Part shown: in pieces, positions 55,495-64,000 of the stretch
Numbering within the stretch: position 1 is the stretch's first letter
Layout: each line of letters starts with the position of its first letter
Source: Pseudomonadota bacterium
Lineage (GTDB): Bacteria > Myxococcota_A > UBA796 > GCA-2862545
Length of the DNA: 64,000 nt
Direction: 5' to 3'
NCBI GenBank assembly: GCA_947505245.1
Contig: CANNIZ010000008.1
Span: 1 to 64,000 of the forward strand
The notes under the pieces: generated by a model
What the model saw: only the letters and a program-made list of their open reading frames with translations
Told to the model about the DNA's origin: nothing
Databases searched by the model: none
Position numbers and translations under genes: made by a program

Positions 55495-58400
55495 TTAGCT
55501 GCAGCCGCTCGTCGCGCCGCAGCTGACGCACTTGAGGCACGAGCCGTTGCGAACCATCGTCATCGAGCCGCACTCGGGGCAGCTGTCGCCCTCGTAGCCG
55601 CGCGCCTTCGCGTCGATCACGGCCTGGGTCTTTGCCTTGCCGAGCGCCTTGAGCTGGACCGAGCCGTCGGTGTGCACGGAGGGCGGCTCTTCGGCGGAGC
55701 GGACGAGGATTCGCACGCCGCTGCCGAGGCCCTTGCTCTGGATGGCCGGGGGATCATCGACGTTGATGGCGGCCGGGCTGTGGCTCGCCGGAATCGGCGT
55801 CGAGAGCGCCGTCGGCGCGGGAGGTGGCGTGACGGGAGCCGAGGCGGCGGGCGCGACGGGGATCTCCTCTTCGGCGAGCCAGGTGGGCTCTTCCACGGTG
55901 TGGAGCGCGTCGTGCCGCAGGTCTTCGTCCGACACGTGCGCGAGCTCGTTGCGGCCGAGGTAGCTGATCGCCAGCTCGCGGAAGATGTAGTCCGTGACGG
56001 ACGTGGCCATCATGATGCGGTCGTTGCCGCTCACCATGCCGTTCGGCTCGAAGCGCGTGAACAGGAACTGATCGACGAACTTCTCGAGCGGCACGCCGTG
56101 CTGAAGGCCGATGGAGACGGCGATCGCGAACGCGTTCATGAGCGAACGGAACGCGGCGCCTTCCTTGTGCATGTCGACGAAGATCTCGCCGAGACCGCCG
56201 TCTTCGTACTCACCGGTGCGGAGGAACACCTTGTGCCCGCCGACCACGGCCTTCTGCGTGTAGCCCTTGCGGCGATCCGGCAGGCGGCGGCGCTTGGCGA
56301 GGTAGCGGATGACGACCTTCTCGGCGATCTGCACGGGCGACGGCGCTTCGATCGACTGCGGCTGGAGCGTGGGCTCGTCGTCTTCCGTCGCGGCGAACAG
56401 GTCCACGGCCATGGACGAGGACAGCGGCTGGGAGAGCTTGCTGCCGTCGCGGTACAGCGCGTTCGCCTTCAGACCGAGGCGCCACGACAACATGTACGCG
56501 TTCTTCGTGTCTTCGATCGTGGCCTCGTTCGGCATGTTGATCGTCTTGCTGATCGCGCCCGAGATGAACGGCTGGCAGGCCGCCATCATGCGGATGTGCG
56601 CGTCATAAGCGATGAACCGCTTGCCCTTCTTGCCGCACTTGCTGGCGCAGTCGAACACGGCGAGGTGGGCGTCCTTCAGGAACGGCGCGCCTTCGACCGT
56701 CATCGTGCCGGTCGCGTAGCTGTTTGCAGCGTCGATCTGGCCGCGCGTGAAGCCGATCACCTCGAGGATGTCGAGCGTGGGGTCGAGCAGCTGGGCGTCC
56801 GTGAGCCCGAGCACCTCGTGGCAGAACGCGTCGCCGAGCACGTAGCGGTTGAACGCGAACTTGACGTCGAACGCGGTGGGGAGCTGCTCCTCGACGCGCT
56901 TGATCGCGGCGGCGTCGAAGCCCTTGGCGCGCAGCGACTCGTGGTTGATCGCGGGCGCGCCGGCGAGCGTGCCGTGGCCCGTCGCGTACTTGATGATCGC
57001 GTCGATCTGCGTCTCGGTGTAGCCGAGCTTCTTGAGCGCGGGCGGCACGGACTGGTTGATGATCTTGAAGTACCCGCCGCCGGCGAGCTTCTTGAACTTG
57101 ACGAGCGCGTAGTCAGGCTCGACGCCGGTGGTGTCGCAATCCATGACGAGGCCGATGGTGCCCGTGGGCGCGATGACGCTGACCTGCGCGTTGCGGTAGC
57201 CGTACTTCTCGCCGAGAGCGAGGGCCTCGTCCCATGCCTGGCGCGCGGCCTTGAGCATGGCGACGGGGGCCGTGGTGGGGTCGAGCGGCACGGGGCGGAT
57301 GGTGAGGCCCTCGTAGTCCGTGTTCGTGGGGTTCACCGCCGCATGGCGGTGGTTGCGGATGACCCGCAGCATGCCTTCCTTGTTCGCTTCGTAGCGGGGG
57401 AACGGGCCCTTGCACTGCGCGAGGCGCGCGCTCTGCACGTAGCTCTCACCGGTGAGGATGGAGCTCAGGCAGCCGCAGATCGAGCGGCCTTCGGCGCTGT
57501 CGTAGGGGATGCCCATGACCATCAGCATCGCGCCGAGGTTCGCGTAGCCGAGGCCCAGCGTGCGGTAATCGTACGACCGGCGCGCGATGGCCTTGCTCGG
57601 GAACTGCGCCATCGCCACGCTGATCTCGAGGACCGTGGTCCACAGGTGGCACTGGTAGCGGTAGCCCTCGATGTCGAACACGCACTTGTCAGCGTCATAG
57701 AAGCGGATCAGGTTCAGCGACGCGAGGTTGCACGCCGTGTCGTCGAGGAACATGTACTCGGAGCACGGGTTGGACGCGTTGATGCGACCGTCCGCCGGGC
57801 ACGTGTGCCACTCGTTGATCGTCGTGTCGAACTGCACGCCCGGATCGGCGCAGGACCACGCGGCGTAGCAGATGTCTTCCCACAACGCGGACGCGCGGAT
57901 CTGCCGGCTGACCTTGTGGTCGGTGCGGCGGATCAGGCTCCACGGCTCGTCGCGCAGCACGGCGTCCATGAACGCGTTGGTGAGGCGGACCGAGTTGTTG
58001 CTGTTCTGGCCTGCGACCGTGGCGTAGCCGTCGCCGTCCCAGTCGGTGTCGACGACCGGGAATTCCATGCTGGTGTAGCCCTGCTTCGCGTACTGGATGG
58101 CGCGCAGCAGGATGTTGTCGTGCACGCCGGCCGTGCGGGCCTCGCGCAGCGCCTTCTTGAGCGCGTCATTCTTGGTGACGTCGACCCGTGCTTCGCCGCC
58201 GAGATCCGTGCGCGAGCACGCCTTCATGACCGCGTTGATGTGCTTCTCGTTCAGCCGGCTACCGGTGACGAGCGCCGCGACCTTCTGCTCTTCCGTCACC
58301 TTCCAGCTGACGAAGGCCTCGATGTCCGGGTGATCGACGTCGAGGCAGACCATCTTCGCGGCGCGGCGCGTGGTGCCGCCGCTCTTGATCGCACCCGCGG

Positions 58401-59190
58401 CGCGGTCGCCGATCTTCAGGAAGCTCATCAGGCCGGAGGAACGGCCGCCGCCGGACAGGCGCTCGCCCTCGCCGCGAAGGCTCGAGAAGTTCGTGCCGGT
58501 CCCGGAGCCGTACTTGAACAGGCGCGCCTCGCGCGTCCACAGGTCCATGATGCCGCCGTCGCTGACGAGATCGTCGCTCACGGCCTGGATGAAGCAGGCG
58601 TGCGGCTGGGGGCGCTCGTAAGCGGACTTCGACGCCACGACCTCGTTTGTCACGGTGTCGACGTACGTGTGGCCCTGGGCGGGACCGTCGATGCCGTAGG
58701 CCCAGTGGAGGCCCGTGTTGAACCACTGCGGCGAGTTCGGCGCGCACATCTGGTTCGCGAGCGAGAACCGGAGCTCGTCGTAGAACGCCTTCGCGTCCGT
58801 CTCGTCGTCAAACAGCGCTTCCTTCCAACCCCAGTACGTCCAGCAACCGGCGAGGCGGTCGAACACCTGGCGCGCGTCGCGCTCGCCGCCGTTCTTGCGG
58901 TCGTCCGGAAGGGCCTCCATCGCCTTGTCGTCGGGCGTGCGGCGCTGGAGCCAGGCGGGGACGCCCTTCTCCTTCACGGCCTTGGTGACGGCGGGAATCC
59001 CGGCCTTGCGAAAGTACTTCTGCGCGAGGATGTCCACTGCGACCTGCGACCAGCCCTCCGGCACCATGACGCCGTCGGCTTCAAACACGGTCGAACCGTC
59101 TGGATTTCGGATCTCCGATCGCCGCGGGACGAACTTGATCGCGTCATAGGGAGACTCGGTTCCTACAGTGAAACGCCGGTTCACGCGCAT
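55495..59190 (-). CDS. nrdJ: Vitamin B12-dependent ribonucleotide reductase (class II), 1231 aa
   Basis: Large class II reductase that makes deoxynucleotides with adenosylcobalamin. The catalytic NPCSE loop is at residues 474-478 with Cys476 and Glu478; partner Cys lie in [10 protein letters not shown] near the N-terminus and in the C-terminal tail. Other family motifs: [20 protein letters not shown] and [19 protein letters not shown]. The C-terminus carries a zinc-ribbon-like tail with five Cys ([18 protein letters not shown] and CGATSGCS) that regenerates the active site. Full length, no fused duplicate. The upstream region is long and holds two DnaA boxes. No cobalamin riboswitch motif was recognised there. 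Confidence 0.95.
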   Translation of the reverse strand: MRVNRRFTVGTESPYDAIKFVPRRSEIRNPDGSTVFEADGVMVPEGWSQVAVDILAQKYFRKAGIPAVTKAVKEKGVPAWLQRRTPDDKAMEALPDDRKNGGERDARQVFDRLAGCWTYWGWKEALFDDETDAKAFYDELRFSLANQMCAPNSPQWFNTGLHWAYGIDGPAQGHTYVDTVTNEVVASKSAYERPQPHACFIQAVSDDLVSDGGIMDLWTREARLFKYGSGTGTNFSSLRGEGERLSGGGRSSGLMSFLKIGDRAAGAIKSGGTTRRAAKMVCLDVDHPDIEAFVSWKVTEEQKVAALVTGSRLNEKHINAVMKACSRTDLGGEARVDVTKNDALKKALREARTAGVHDNILLRAIQYAKQGYTSMEFPVVDTDWDGDGYATVAGQNSNNSVRLTNAFMDAVLRDEPWSLIRRTDHKVSRQIRASALWEDICYAAWSCADPGVQFDTTINEWHTCPADGRINASNPCSEYMFLDDTACNLASLNLIRFYDADKCVFDIEGYRYQCHLWTTVLEISVAMAQFPSKAIARRSYDYRTLGLGYANLGAMLMVMGIPYDSAEGRSICGCLSSILTGESYVQSARLAQCKGPFPRYEANKEGMLRVIRNHRHAAVNPTNTDYEGLTIRPVPLDPTTAPVAMLKAARQAWDEALALGEKYGYRNAQVSVIAPTGTIGLVMDCDTTGVEPDYALVKFKKLAGGGYFKIINQSVPPALKKLGYTETQIDAIIKYATGHGTLAGAPAINHESLRAKGFDAAAIKRVEEQLPTAFDVKFAFNRYVLGDAFCHEVLGLTDAQLLDPTLDILEVIGFTRGQIDAANSYATGTMTVEGAPFLKDAHLAVFDCASKCGKKGKRFIAYDAHIRMMAACQPFISGAISKTINMPNEATIEDTKNAYMLSWRLGLKANALYRDGSKLSQPLSSSMAVDLFAATEDDEPTLQPQSIEAPSPVQIAEKVVIRYLAKRRRLPDRRKGYTQKAVVGGHKVFLRTGEYEDGGLGEIFVDMHKEGAAFRSLMNAFAIAVSIGLQHGVPLEKFVDQFLFTRFEPNGMVSGNDRIMMATSVTDYIFRELAISYLGRNELAHVSDEDLRHDALHTVEEPTWLAEEEIPVAPAASAPVTPPPAPTALSTPIPASHSPAAINVDDPPAIQSKGLGSGVRILVRSAEEPPSVHTDGSVQLKALGKAKTQAVIDAKARGYEGDSCPECGSMTMVRNGSCLKCVSCGATSGCS

Positions 59191-59412
59191 GACGACACCT
59201 TAGGTGGGGTGAAAGCGAAGCGCGCAGGAAGCCTGCGTGCAGTGCAAGGGGTTGGTCGCGAGGGAGACACGCCCCGTCCCCTCGCAGCGTTCGCTGGGAA
59301 GGGCGACGAACGACCAGCGGGCTGTTTAGGGCCCGATTTGCAAGCGGAGCGCGCGGCGGCGTGCAGAGCAGAGCAACTGGAGTCGACGTATGAACGACCG
59401 CGGGTGCGGTCG

Positions 59413-59438
59413 CTCCCCAAAATTTGGAGTTTGGGGAG
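59413..59438. repeat. Inverted repeat in nrdJ upstream region
   Basis: Perfect 9-base arms ctccccaaa (59413-59421) and tttggggag (59430-59438) with an 8-base loop, about 220 bases before the nrdJ start. May be an operator; a near-palindrome ccaaaatttgg lies across its left arm. Confidence 0.5.
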
Positions 59439-59621
59439 GGCGGGGTGCGGTGCCGGACTGGCAACGCCCCACCACAATATCTGGGGGGCGGATCGGGGTC
59501 CATACACCATGGGTTGTGGATTTGAACGATTCGGATCGTCCCCAGGTGTGCCCGGTTTACAAAGCCGTCCCGGTCGCGTTTTCGGCTGACGAGGGATCGT
59601 GTCCACGATCCGCTCCCATAT

Positions 59622-59641
59622 TTTTCCACAGCTTTTCCACA
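59622..59641 (+). promoter_or_regulatory. Two DnaA boxes
   Basis: TTTTCCACA at 59622-59630 and again at 59633-59641, both matching the relaxed consensus TTWTNCACA and spaced 11 bases apart, one helical turn. DnaA controls nrd genes in some bacteria (established for E. coli nrdAB); here the sites are about 430 bases from nrdJ. Confidence 0.6.
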
Positions 59642-59741
59642 GGCTGCGGACGGGTCGACCGGGGGTGCGAGGAGCGCGTCACCGCCGCGCGCGCAGCGGT
59701 CCGCCGATGGTCGGCTGCGATCGGATCTCCCCACCTGCCAG

Positions 59742-59761
59742 AGTTGTCAAAAAGTTGTCAA
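59742..59761. repeat. Direct repeat agttgtcaa
   Basis: Two copies of agttgtcaa, at 59742-59750 and 59753-59761, with an 11-base period. On the minus strand they read ttgacaact, so each contains a TTGACA-like -35 element. Confidence 0.55.
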
Positions 59762-59811
59762 CGACCTCCGACGAACGGTGGTGGAAGCTACGGAACCGCG
59801 AAGGAGAGGGG

Positions 59812-59988
59812 ATGGCTCGTGGGCCTGCGGACGTGGTCGACGAGGTCGCGCGGGAGCTCGACCTGCTCGTATGGCGGCTCGAACGCCGCATAGACGATCC
59901 TGACCGCCTGTTGATCGAGCGGAAAGAGGTCCGTCGGGAGATCGAGCGGCTGCGGGACCGGCTGAAGGACCTGTCCGACGTGCTGTGA
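59812..59988 (+). CDS. Small coiled-coil protein, 58 aa
   Basis: ATG 59812 is preceded by GGAGAGGGG. The whole protein is one charged amphipathic helix (VARELDLLVWRLERRIDD, RREIERLRDRLKDLSD) with no signal or motif. Its stop is only four bases from the end of proA on the other strand. Unknown function; the strong ribosome binding site is the main support. Confidence 0.55.
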   Translation: MARGPADVVDEVARELDLLVWRLERRIDDPDRLLIERKEVRREIERLRDRLKDLSDVL

Positions 59989-59992
59989 TGCC

Positions 59993-61240
59993 CTAACGGA
60001 CGTGCCCGTCTCCGAGGACGACGAACTTTCGGGTACACAGCTCTTCGAGGCCCATCGGGCCGTAGGCGTGGAGCTTGGTGGTGCTGATGCCGAGCTCCGC
60101 GCCGAGGCCGAGCTCACCGCCGTCGTTGAACCGCGTGCTCGCGTTGACCAGCACGCACGACGCGTCGACCTCGCGTAGGAACCGCATCGCGACGCCGTGA
60201 TCGCGGGTGATGATCGCTTCCGAGTGATGCGTGCCGTGGCGGTCGATGAACGCGGTGGCCTCGTCGTAGTCGGACACGACCTTAACGGCGCAGATCAACG
60301 CTAAGAATTCGGTGTCCCAATCGGCGTCGGAGGCGGCCACCACCGTCGGGGCGAGGGTCTGGGTCTGCGGGCAGCCGCGCACCTCGACGGCGTGGGCCTG
60401 GAGCGCGGCGACGAGCCGGGGCACGAACCCGTCGGCCACGGCGCTGTCGACGAGCACACACTCGAGCGCGTTGCACACGCCAGGGCGCTGCACCTTCGCG
60501 TTGAGCGCGATGGCGAGCGCCGCGTCGAGATCGGCGGTGGCGTGGACGTAGACGTGGCAGATGCCCTGCCAGTGGCGGATCACCGGCATGCGCGCCTGGT
60601 CGGTGACAGCGAGGATCAGGCCGGTGCCGCCGCGGGGAATCGCGAGGTCGAAGTACGCGTCCTGCTGCAGCAGCTCGCGGAGCAGCTCGCGGTCGGGGTC
60701 GTCGACGAACTGCGCGGCATCTGCAGGGAGCCCGGCCTCGGTGAGCGCGCGTCGGTACAGCGCCGCGAGGGCGCGGTTCGTGTGCAGCGACTCCTTTCCG
60801 CCCCGGAGGACGACGGCGTTGCCGGACTTCAGGCACAGCGCTGCGGCGTCGATCGTGACGTTCGGACGCGACTCGTAGATCATCAGCACCGCGCCGAGCG
60901 GCACCATCATGCGGCCGACGCGGAGGCCGTTCGGCCGCACCTCCAGGCGGTCGATCCGGCCGACTGGATCGGGCAGCAGCGCGACGGCGCGCACCGCGTC
61001 GGCGAGCGACTCGAGTCGTCCCTCGTCGAGCTTGAGACGGTCGCGCAGCGCGGGGGCGAGGTCGGCGTTCTCGGCGAGATCACGCGCGTTCGCGTCGAGC
61101 ACCATGCGGCGCTCGTCGTAGAGGCGTCGCGCGACGATGTGCAGGGCCGCGTCCTTCTGGGCGCGGGTGGCGTTGCCGACGGCGCGCGAGGCGGCCCGGG
61201 CGGCACGTCCGAACGCCCTGGCGCGGTCGGCGGGGGTCAC
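59993..61240 (-). CDS. proA: Gamma-glutamyl phosphate reductase
   Basis: Second step of proline synthesis. Aldehyde-dehydrogenase-like enzyme of normal length (415). Catalytic Cys256 lies in RPGVCNALE; the NADP-binding region has NAVVLRGGKESLHTN, and GLGAELGISTTKLHAYGPMG is the typical C-terminal block. GTG 61240 overlaps the proB stop by four bases; the frame continuing above is a shadow. Forms the proBA operon. Confidence 0.95.
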   Translation of the reverse strand: MTPADRARAFGRAARAASRAVGNATRAQKDAALHIVARRLYDERRMVLDANARDLAENADLAPALRDRLKLDEGRLESLADAVRAVALLPDPVGRIDRLEVRPNGLRVGRMMVPLGAVLMIYESRPNVTIDAAALCLKSGNAVVLRGGKESLHTNRALAALYRRALTEAGLPADAAQFVDDPDRELLRELLQQDAYFDLAIPRGGTGLILAVTDQARMPVIRHWQGICHVYVHATADLDAALAIALNAKVQRPGVCNALECVLVDSAVADGFVPRLVAALQAHAVEVRGCPQTQTLAPTVVAASDADWDTEFLALICAVKVVSDYDEATAFIDRHGTHHSEAIITRDHGVAMRFLREVDASCVLVNASTRFNDGGELGLGAELGISTTKLHAYGPMGLEELCTRKFVVLGDGHVR

Positions 61241-62322
61241 AGCAGCACCAGGTCGTCGCGGTGGATGATCTCGTCGGGCACAGGAACTCCGAGCGTCTCG
61301 CGGGCCTTGTCGGTGCGCATCCCCGCGATTCGGCGCAGATCGTCGTCGTCGACGCCCACGAGGCCGCGGGCGAACACGCCCTTGGGACCGACGACGTCGA
61401 CCGCGTCGCCGACGTCGAACGCGCCGTCGACGGCGCGAACGCCTGCGGGAAGCAGGCTCGCTCCGTCGCGGAGGGCCTGTTCGGCGCCGGCGTCGACCGT
61501 CAGGAACCCGCCGGGGCGCAGCGCGGTGGCGATCCATCGCTTGCGCGCGTTGATCGGGCGCTCCGACGCTCGGAACCACGTGCCCACGTCGTCGCCGCGG
61601 AACACCGCGACGAGGTCGCGCTCGGACGCGATGACCGTGGACGCGCCATGGCGGCTGGCGCGTTCGGCGGCGTCGAGCTTGGTGATCATGCCGCCAGTCC
61701 CGTGAAGCGCGGCCGCGCCGGCGTACTTGCGCACGTCGTCGATGCGCTCGACCAAAGGCACGCGCGCGGCGTTCGCGTCGACGCGGGGATCCCCTGCGAA
61801 CAGGGCGCCGATCTTCGTCAACAGCACGACGACGTCGGCCGATACGAGCCCGGCCACGTCCGCCGCGAGGCTGTCGTTGTCCCCGAACTTGATCTCCTCG
61901 ACGGCGACCGTGTCGTTCTCGTTCACGATCGGAACGAGGCCGCCGTCGACGAGGCGCACGAGGGCGTTGCGCGCGTTGAGGTAGCGGTGGCGATCTTCGA
62001 CGTCCGCGCGGGTGAGCAGCACCTGGGCGACCGATACGCCGTGGCGCGCGAACGCCTCGGCCCACTTCGCCATCAACCGGCTCTGACCGGCGGCGGCGGC
62101 GGCCTGCAGCGAGGGGAGGTCGCGGGGACGCGCTGCGAGGCCCATCGGGGCGAGCCCGAGCGCTATCGCTCCGGAGCTCACGACCAGGACGCGTAGACCG
62201 CGCGCGCGCAGCGCGACGACATCATCAGCGAGGCGCGCGAACGGGTCACCATCGCCGACGAGCAGGGCCGAACCGACCTTGATCACCACGCAACGCGCGA
62301 GGGACAGGGCGTCGCGACTCAA
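61237..62322 (-). CDS. proB: Glutamate 5-kinase
   Basis: First step of proline synthesis. The amino-acid kinase domain has VIKVGSALL, VSSGAIALG, AAAAGQSRLM, PIVNENDTVAVEEI, FGDNDSLAADVAGLV and GTGGMITKLDAA. The C-terminal 100 residues form a PUA domain (LRPGGFLTVDAGAEQAL). Full length. The start is a TTG at 62322 that shares TTGA with the stop of the upstream gene; no better ATG or GTG lies between it and the kinase motifs. Confidence 0.92.
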   Translation of the reverse strand: MSRDALSLARCVVIKVGSALLVGDGDPFARLADDVVALRARGLRVLVVSSGAIALGLAPMGLAARPRDLPSLQAAAAAGQSRLMAKWAEAFARHGVSVAQVLLTRADVEDRHRYLNARNALVRLVDGGLVPIVNENDTVAVEEIKFGDNDSLAADVAGLVSADVVVLLTKIGALFAGDPRVDANAARVPLVERIDDVRKYAGAAALHGTGGMITKLDAAERASRHGASTVIASERDLVAVFRGDDVGTWFRASERPINARKRWIATALRPGGFLTVDAGAEQALRDGASLLPAGVRAVDGAFDVGDAVDVVGPKGVFARGLVGVDDDDLRRIAGMRTDKARETLGVPVPDEIIHRDDLVLL

Positions 62323-62903
62323 TCGCCGATGACCCGTTGAATGACGACGGGCTCGAGGCTCGCTGTCACGGCGAACGGGTAGGGCCCGACGGTGTAGTCG
62401 CCGACGGGCAGCAGGCCATCGAAGCCGCCGGTGGTCTTGAGCTGCTTGGTTGCGAAGTCGACGGCGGCGCGCCCCTCGGGCATGAGCGGGAACGCGACGA
62501 TCCCGAGGGCGATCGGGGTGGCCTCCATGCGGCGCACCGTCACGCGGCCCCAGCCGTCGCGGTAGATCTGCATCTGGCCTGCAACCCCGTTCGCTTCGGC
62601 TTCCTCGGGCGTCGCCAGCCGGAGGACGTCGGCGAGGCGCTGGTAGGCGGACCAGGCGTCGCCTCGGATGCGCGCGCTATCGGCGCCGAGCATGCGCAGG
62701 TTGACGGGGATCTCCACCCCGAGGCCAGCCATCTCGACCCACGCGTCTTCGACGCCGCCCCACGCGTTGCGGCTCGCCAGGCGTTCCATCTCGCCGCGCA
62801 GCTGCTCGTAGCGGCCCTGCGCGACCTCGGGGGAGATCGCGGTGGGCTCACCCACGTCGGGCTTGCCCGCGAGCGCGAGGGCGATGAGGAACGTGTTCAG
62901 CAT
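62319..62903 (-). CDS. Exported protein of unknown function, 194 aa
   Basis: Signal peptide MLNTFLIALALAG. The mature part has helical segments (GRYEQLRGEMERLASRNAWG, DAWSAYQRLADVLRLATPEE) resembling TPR-like helices, and a strand-rich C-terminus (PLMPEGRAAVDFATKQLK, VGDYTVGPYPFAV). No recognised family. Coupled by a four-base overlap to proB, although no functional link to proline synthesis is obvious. About 43 bases separate it from the ATPase gene upstream. Confidence 0.65.
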   Translation of the reverse strand: MLNTFLIALALAGKPDVGEPTAISPEVAQGRYEQLRGEMERLASRNAWGGVEDAWVEMAGLGVEIPVNLRMLGADSARIRGDAWSAYQRLADVLRLATPEEAEANGVAGQMQIYRDGWGRVTVRRMEATPIALGIVAFPLMPEGRAAVDFATKQLKTTGGFDGLLPVGDYTVGPYPFAVTASLEPVVIQRVIGD

Positions 62904-62946
62904 GGCGTAGCGACAACCCCCGTGGCGTGGCGATCGTTCCCGACGA

Positions 62947-63999
62947 TCATGGGGTGCCGCGGACGGCCTTCGCGACCTCGGCGAGGCCTTTGACGATCTC
63001 CACGCCGGGATCGAACTTCACGACGTTCGCTTCGCCCATGATCGCGAAGTAGTTCGAGACCGCCTTGTCCCACTCGGGCGGGCCGGCGATGCCGGGCCGG
63101 CGCTGGAACGAGCACAGGTTCTGGACCTGCTGCAAGAGGTCGCGCGGGTGGCAGAACCGGAACGGCCGCGGCGCCCGCTGCGGCGTTTGCCCCATGAACT
63201 TGTAGTGGCGATCGATGAGGTACTGGATCGAGCCGCGCGGGAGCTGGATGCGCATCTTCACCGCGAGGCTCTCCGTGATGCTGCGGAACTCCTCCTCGGA
63301 CGGGTCGTGCACCTGGATCTTGTACGGGATGCGGCGAAGGAACGCCTCATCGGCGAGGTCGCGCGGCTCGAGGTTGGTGCTGAAGATCAGCAGGCCGTCG
63401 AACGGGACGGCGATCTTGCGGCCGTCCGGCAGCTTGAGGAAGTCGATCCGCTTCTCGAGCGGGAAGATCCACCGGTTGAGGATCTCGCGCGGGGACGTCT
63501 GCTGGCGCCCGAAGTCGTCGATCACGAACGTTCCGCAGTTGGCCTTCATCTGCAGCGGCGCTTCGTTCACGTGCGAGATGGGATCGTGCTGGATCTCGAG
63601 CATCTCGAGCGTGAGCTCACCGCCGGCGATGACGGTGGGGCGCTTGATCTTGGTGTAGCGGCGATCGACCTTCTCGTTCGGGTTCGGCGCGTTGAACTCG
63701 ATCTTCTCGTGGTACATCGCGTCGAACATCTTGACGTAGTGGCCGTCGATCAAGATGCAGTGGGGCAGCCAGATCGCGTCGCCGAAGCAGCGCGTCATCC
63801 GCTCCGCGAGGCTCGTCTTGCCGTTGCCGGGCGCGCCGTAGAGGAACATCGCCTTGCTGCCGGTGATGGCCGGTCCGATGGACTCGAGCATGTCTTCGGA
63901 GAGTGCAAGATCAGCGAAGGCGCGCTGCATGTCTTCGGGGCCGGGGCTCTTTAGCGAGAGCGACTGGGCCTTCACGGTGCGCACCCAGTGCTCGTACAA
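62947..63999 (-). CDS. AAA-family ATPase, 5' end cut by window edge
   Basis: The frame runs out of the window at the right edge, so the N-terminus is missing or begins at a TTG just inside. Walker A is GAPGNGKTSL, Walker B is FVIDDFGRQ, and sensor regions are seen in LLIFSTNLEPRDLADEAFLR. The C-terminal half has an Arg-rich helical lid domain (FRFCHPRDLLQQVQNLCSFQ). The pattern is that of a single-AAA motor similar to MoxR/AAA_5-type ATPases, most likely a protein- or DNA-remodelling enzyme. The protein is soluble. No partner gene is visible. Confidence 0.75.
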   Translation of the reverse strand: MYEHWVRTVKAQSLSLKSPGPEDMQRAFADLALSEDMLESIGPAITGSKAMFLYGAPGNGKTSLAERMTRCFGDAIWLPHCILIDGHYVKMFDAMYHEKIEFNAPNPNEKVDRRYTKIKRPTVIAGGELTLEMLEIQHDPISHVNEAPLQMKANCGTFVIDDFGRQQTSPREILNRWIFPLEKRIDFLKLPDGRKIAVPFDGLLIFSTNLEPRDLADEAFLRRIPYKIQVHDPSEEEFRSITESLAVKMRIQLPRGSIQYLIDRHYKFMGQTPQRAPRPFRFCHPRDLLQQVQNLCSFQRRPGIAGPPEWDKAVSNYFAIMGEANVVKFDPGVEIVKGLAEVAKAVRGTP

Positions 64000-64000
64000 C

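Larger units (their letters stand above)
59191..59811. other. 620-base intergenic region upstream of nrdJ
   Basis: No gene is supported on either strand. It holds an inverted repeat (59413-59438), an AT-rich palindrome-like island accacaatatctgg near 59471, two DnaA boxes (59622-59641) and a direct repeat (59742-59761). The divergent small gene at 59812 and nrdJ must have their promoters here. The region is clearly less GC-rich than its neighbours around these elements. Confidence 0.6.

Noticed and set aside
55672..59589. 1305-residue open frame on the plus strand opposite nrdJ
   Set aside because: It is the antisense of the class II reductase, is rich in Arg, Ala, Val and Asp, and contains no known motif. 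High GC creates such long shadow frames.
59191..59811. Chromosome origin at the DnaA boxes
   Set aside because: Only two boxes and no dnaA, dnaN, gyrB or parAB genes in the window; a regulatory role is simpler.
59191..59811. Cobalamin riboswitch upstream of nrdJ
   Set aside because: I searched for the B12-box core (GCCACTG) on both strands of this region and did not see it; it cannot be fully excluded without a covariance model search.

Overview
The window is high-GC DNA with densely packed genes, small intergenic gaps and frequent GTG/TTG starts. Several traits point to a member of the Myxococcota (formerly Deltaproteobacteria): many short lipoproteins, a sigma-54 activator with an FHA domain, MopE-type repeats in a secreted protein, a pseudokinase-like membrane protein, a bacterial serpin and a PUFA-synthase-like megasynthase. 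This is inference from gene content; no rRNA marker is present.

Left end (1-4.7 kb): the end of an integrated mobile element. It holds an IS630-type transposase cut by the window edge, a repeat-rich non-coding stretch, a broken AlbA/RecG-like regulator, an XRE regulator, an excisionase-like protein and a tyrosine integrase beside the 3' end of tRNA-Ser(TGA). The integrase frame has no stop before it runs through the tRNA gene.

4.7-13 kb (minus strand): a tight four-gene operon (TerB-like protein, 797-aa protein of unknown function, DUF790/Bax1-type nuclease, amidohydrolase), then an exonuclease/OmpA-lipoprotein pair and an SDR/membrane-protein pair.

13-20 kb: small envelope and lipoprotein genes including a metzincin-type protease, an RpoH-like sigma factor divergent from a pseudokinase-like membrane protein, then tRNA-His and tRNA-Lys and a DUF3144 gene.

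20.6-30.2 kb: an AAA_14/DUF4143 ATPase behind an inverted repeat, an SNF2 helicase with a SWIM zinc-finger partner, a half-length TolC-like protein coupled to a DMT transporter with a His-rich tail, a secreted M28 peptidase, and a lipoprotein serpin with a predicted Asp at P1.

30.3-40.6 kb: one 3437-residue synthase with the order [nitronate-monooxygenase-like fragment]-KS-AT-ACP-KS-ACP-ACP-ACP-KR-DH-phosphopantetheinyl transferase. All four ACPs have Thr where the phosphopantetheine Ser is expected. I regard this as the most interesting object in the window.

40.6-64 kb: mostly housekeeping and envelope biogenesis: surA-like and pdxA, a second PPIase lipoprotein, htpG, a phosphodiesterase, a peroxiredoxin, a secreted MopE-repeat/beta-helix protein below its FHA/sigma-54 regulator, rpsR, the B12-dependent ribonucleotide reductase nrdJ with two DnaA boxes in its long upstream region, proBA, and an AAA ATPase cut by the right edge. 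Many co-directional gene pairs share a 4-base GTGA/ATGA/TTGA stop-start overlap, which indicates translational coupling.
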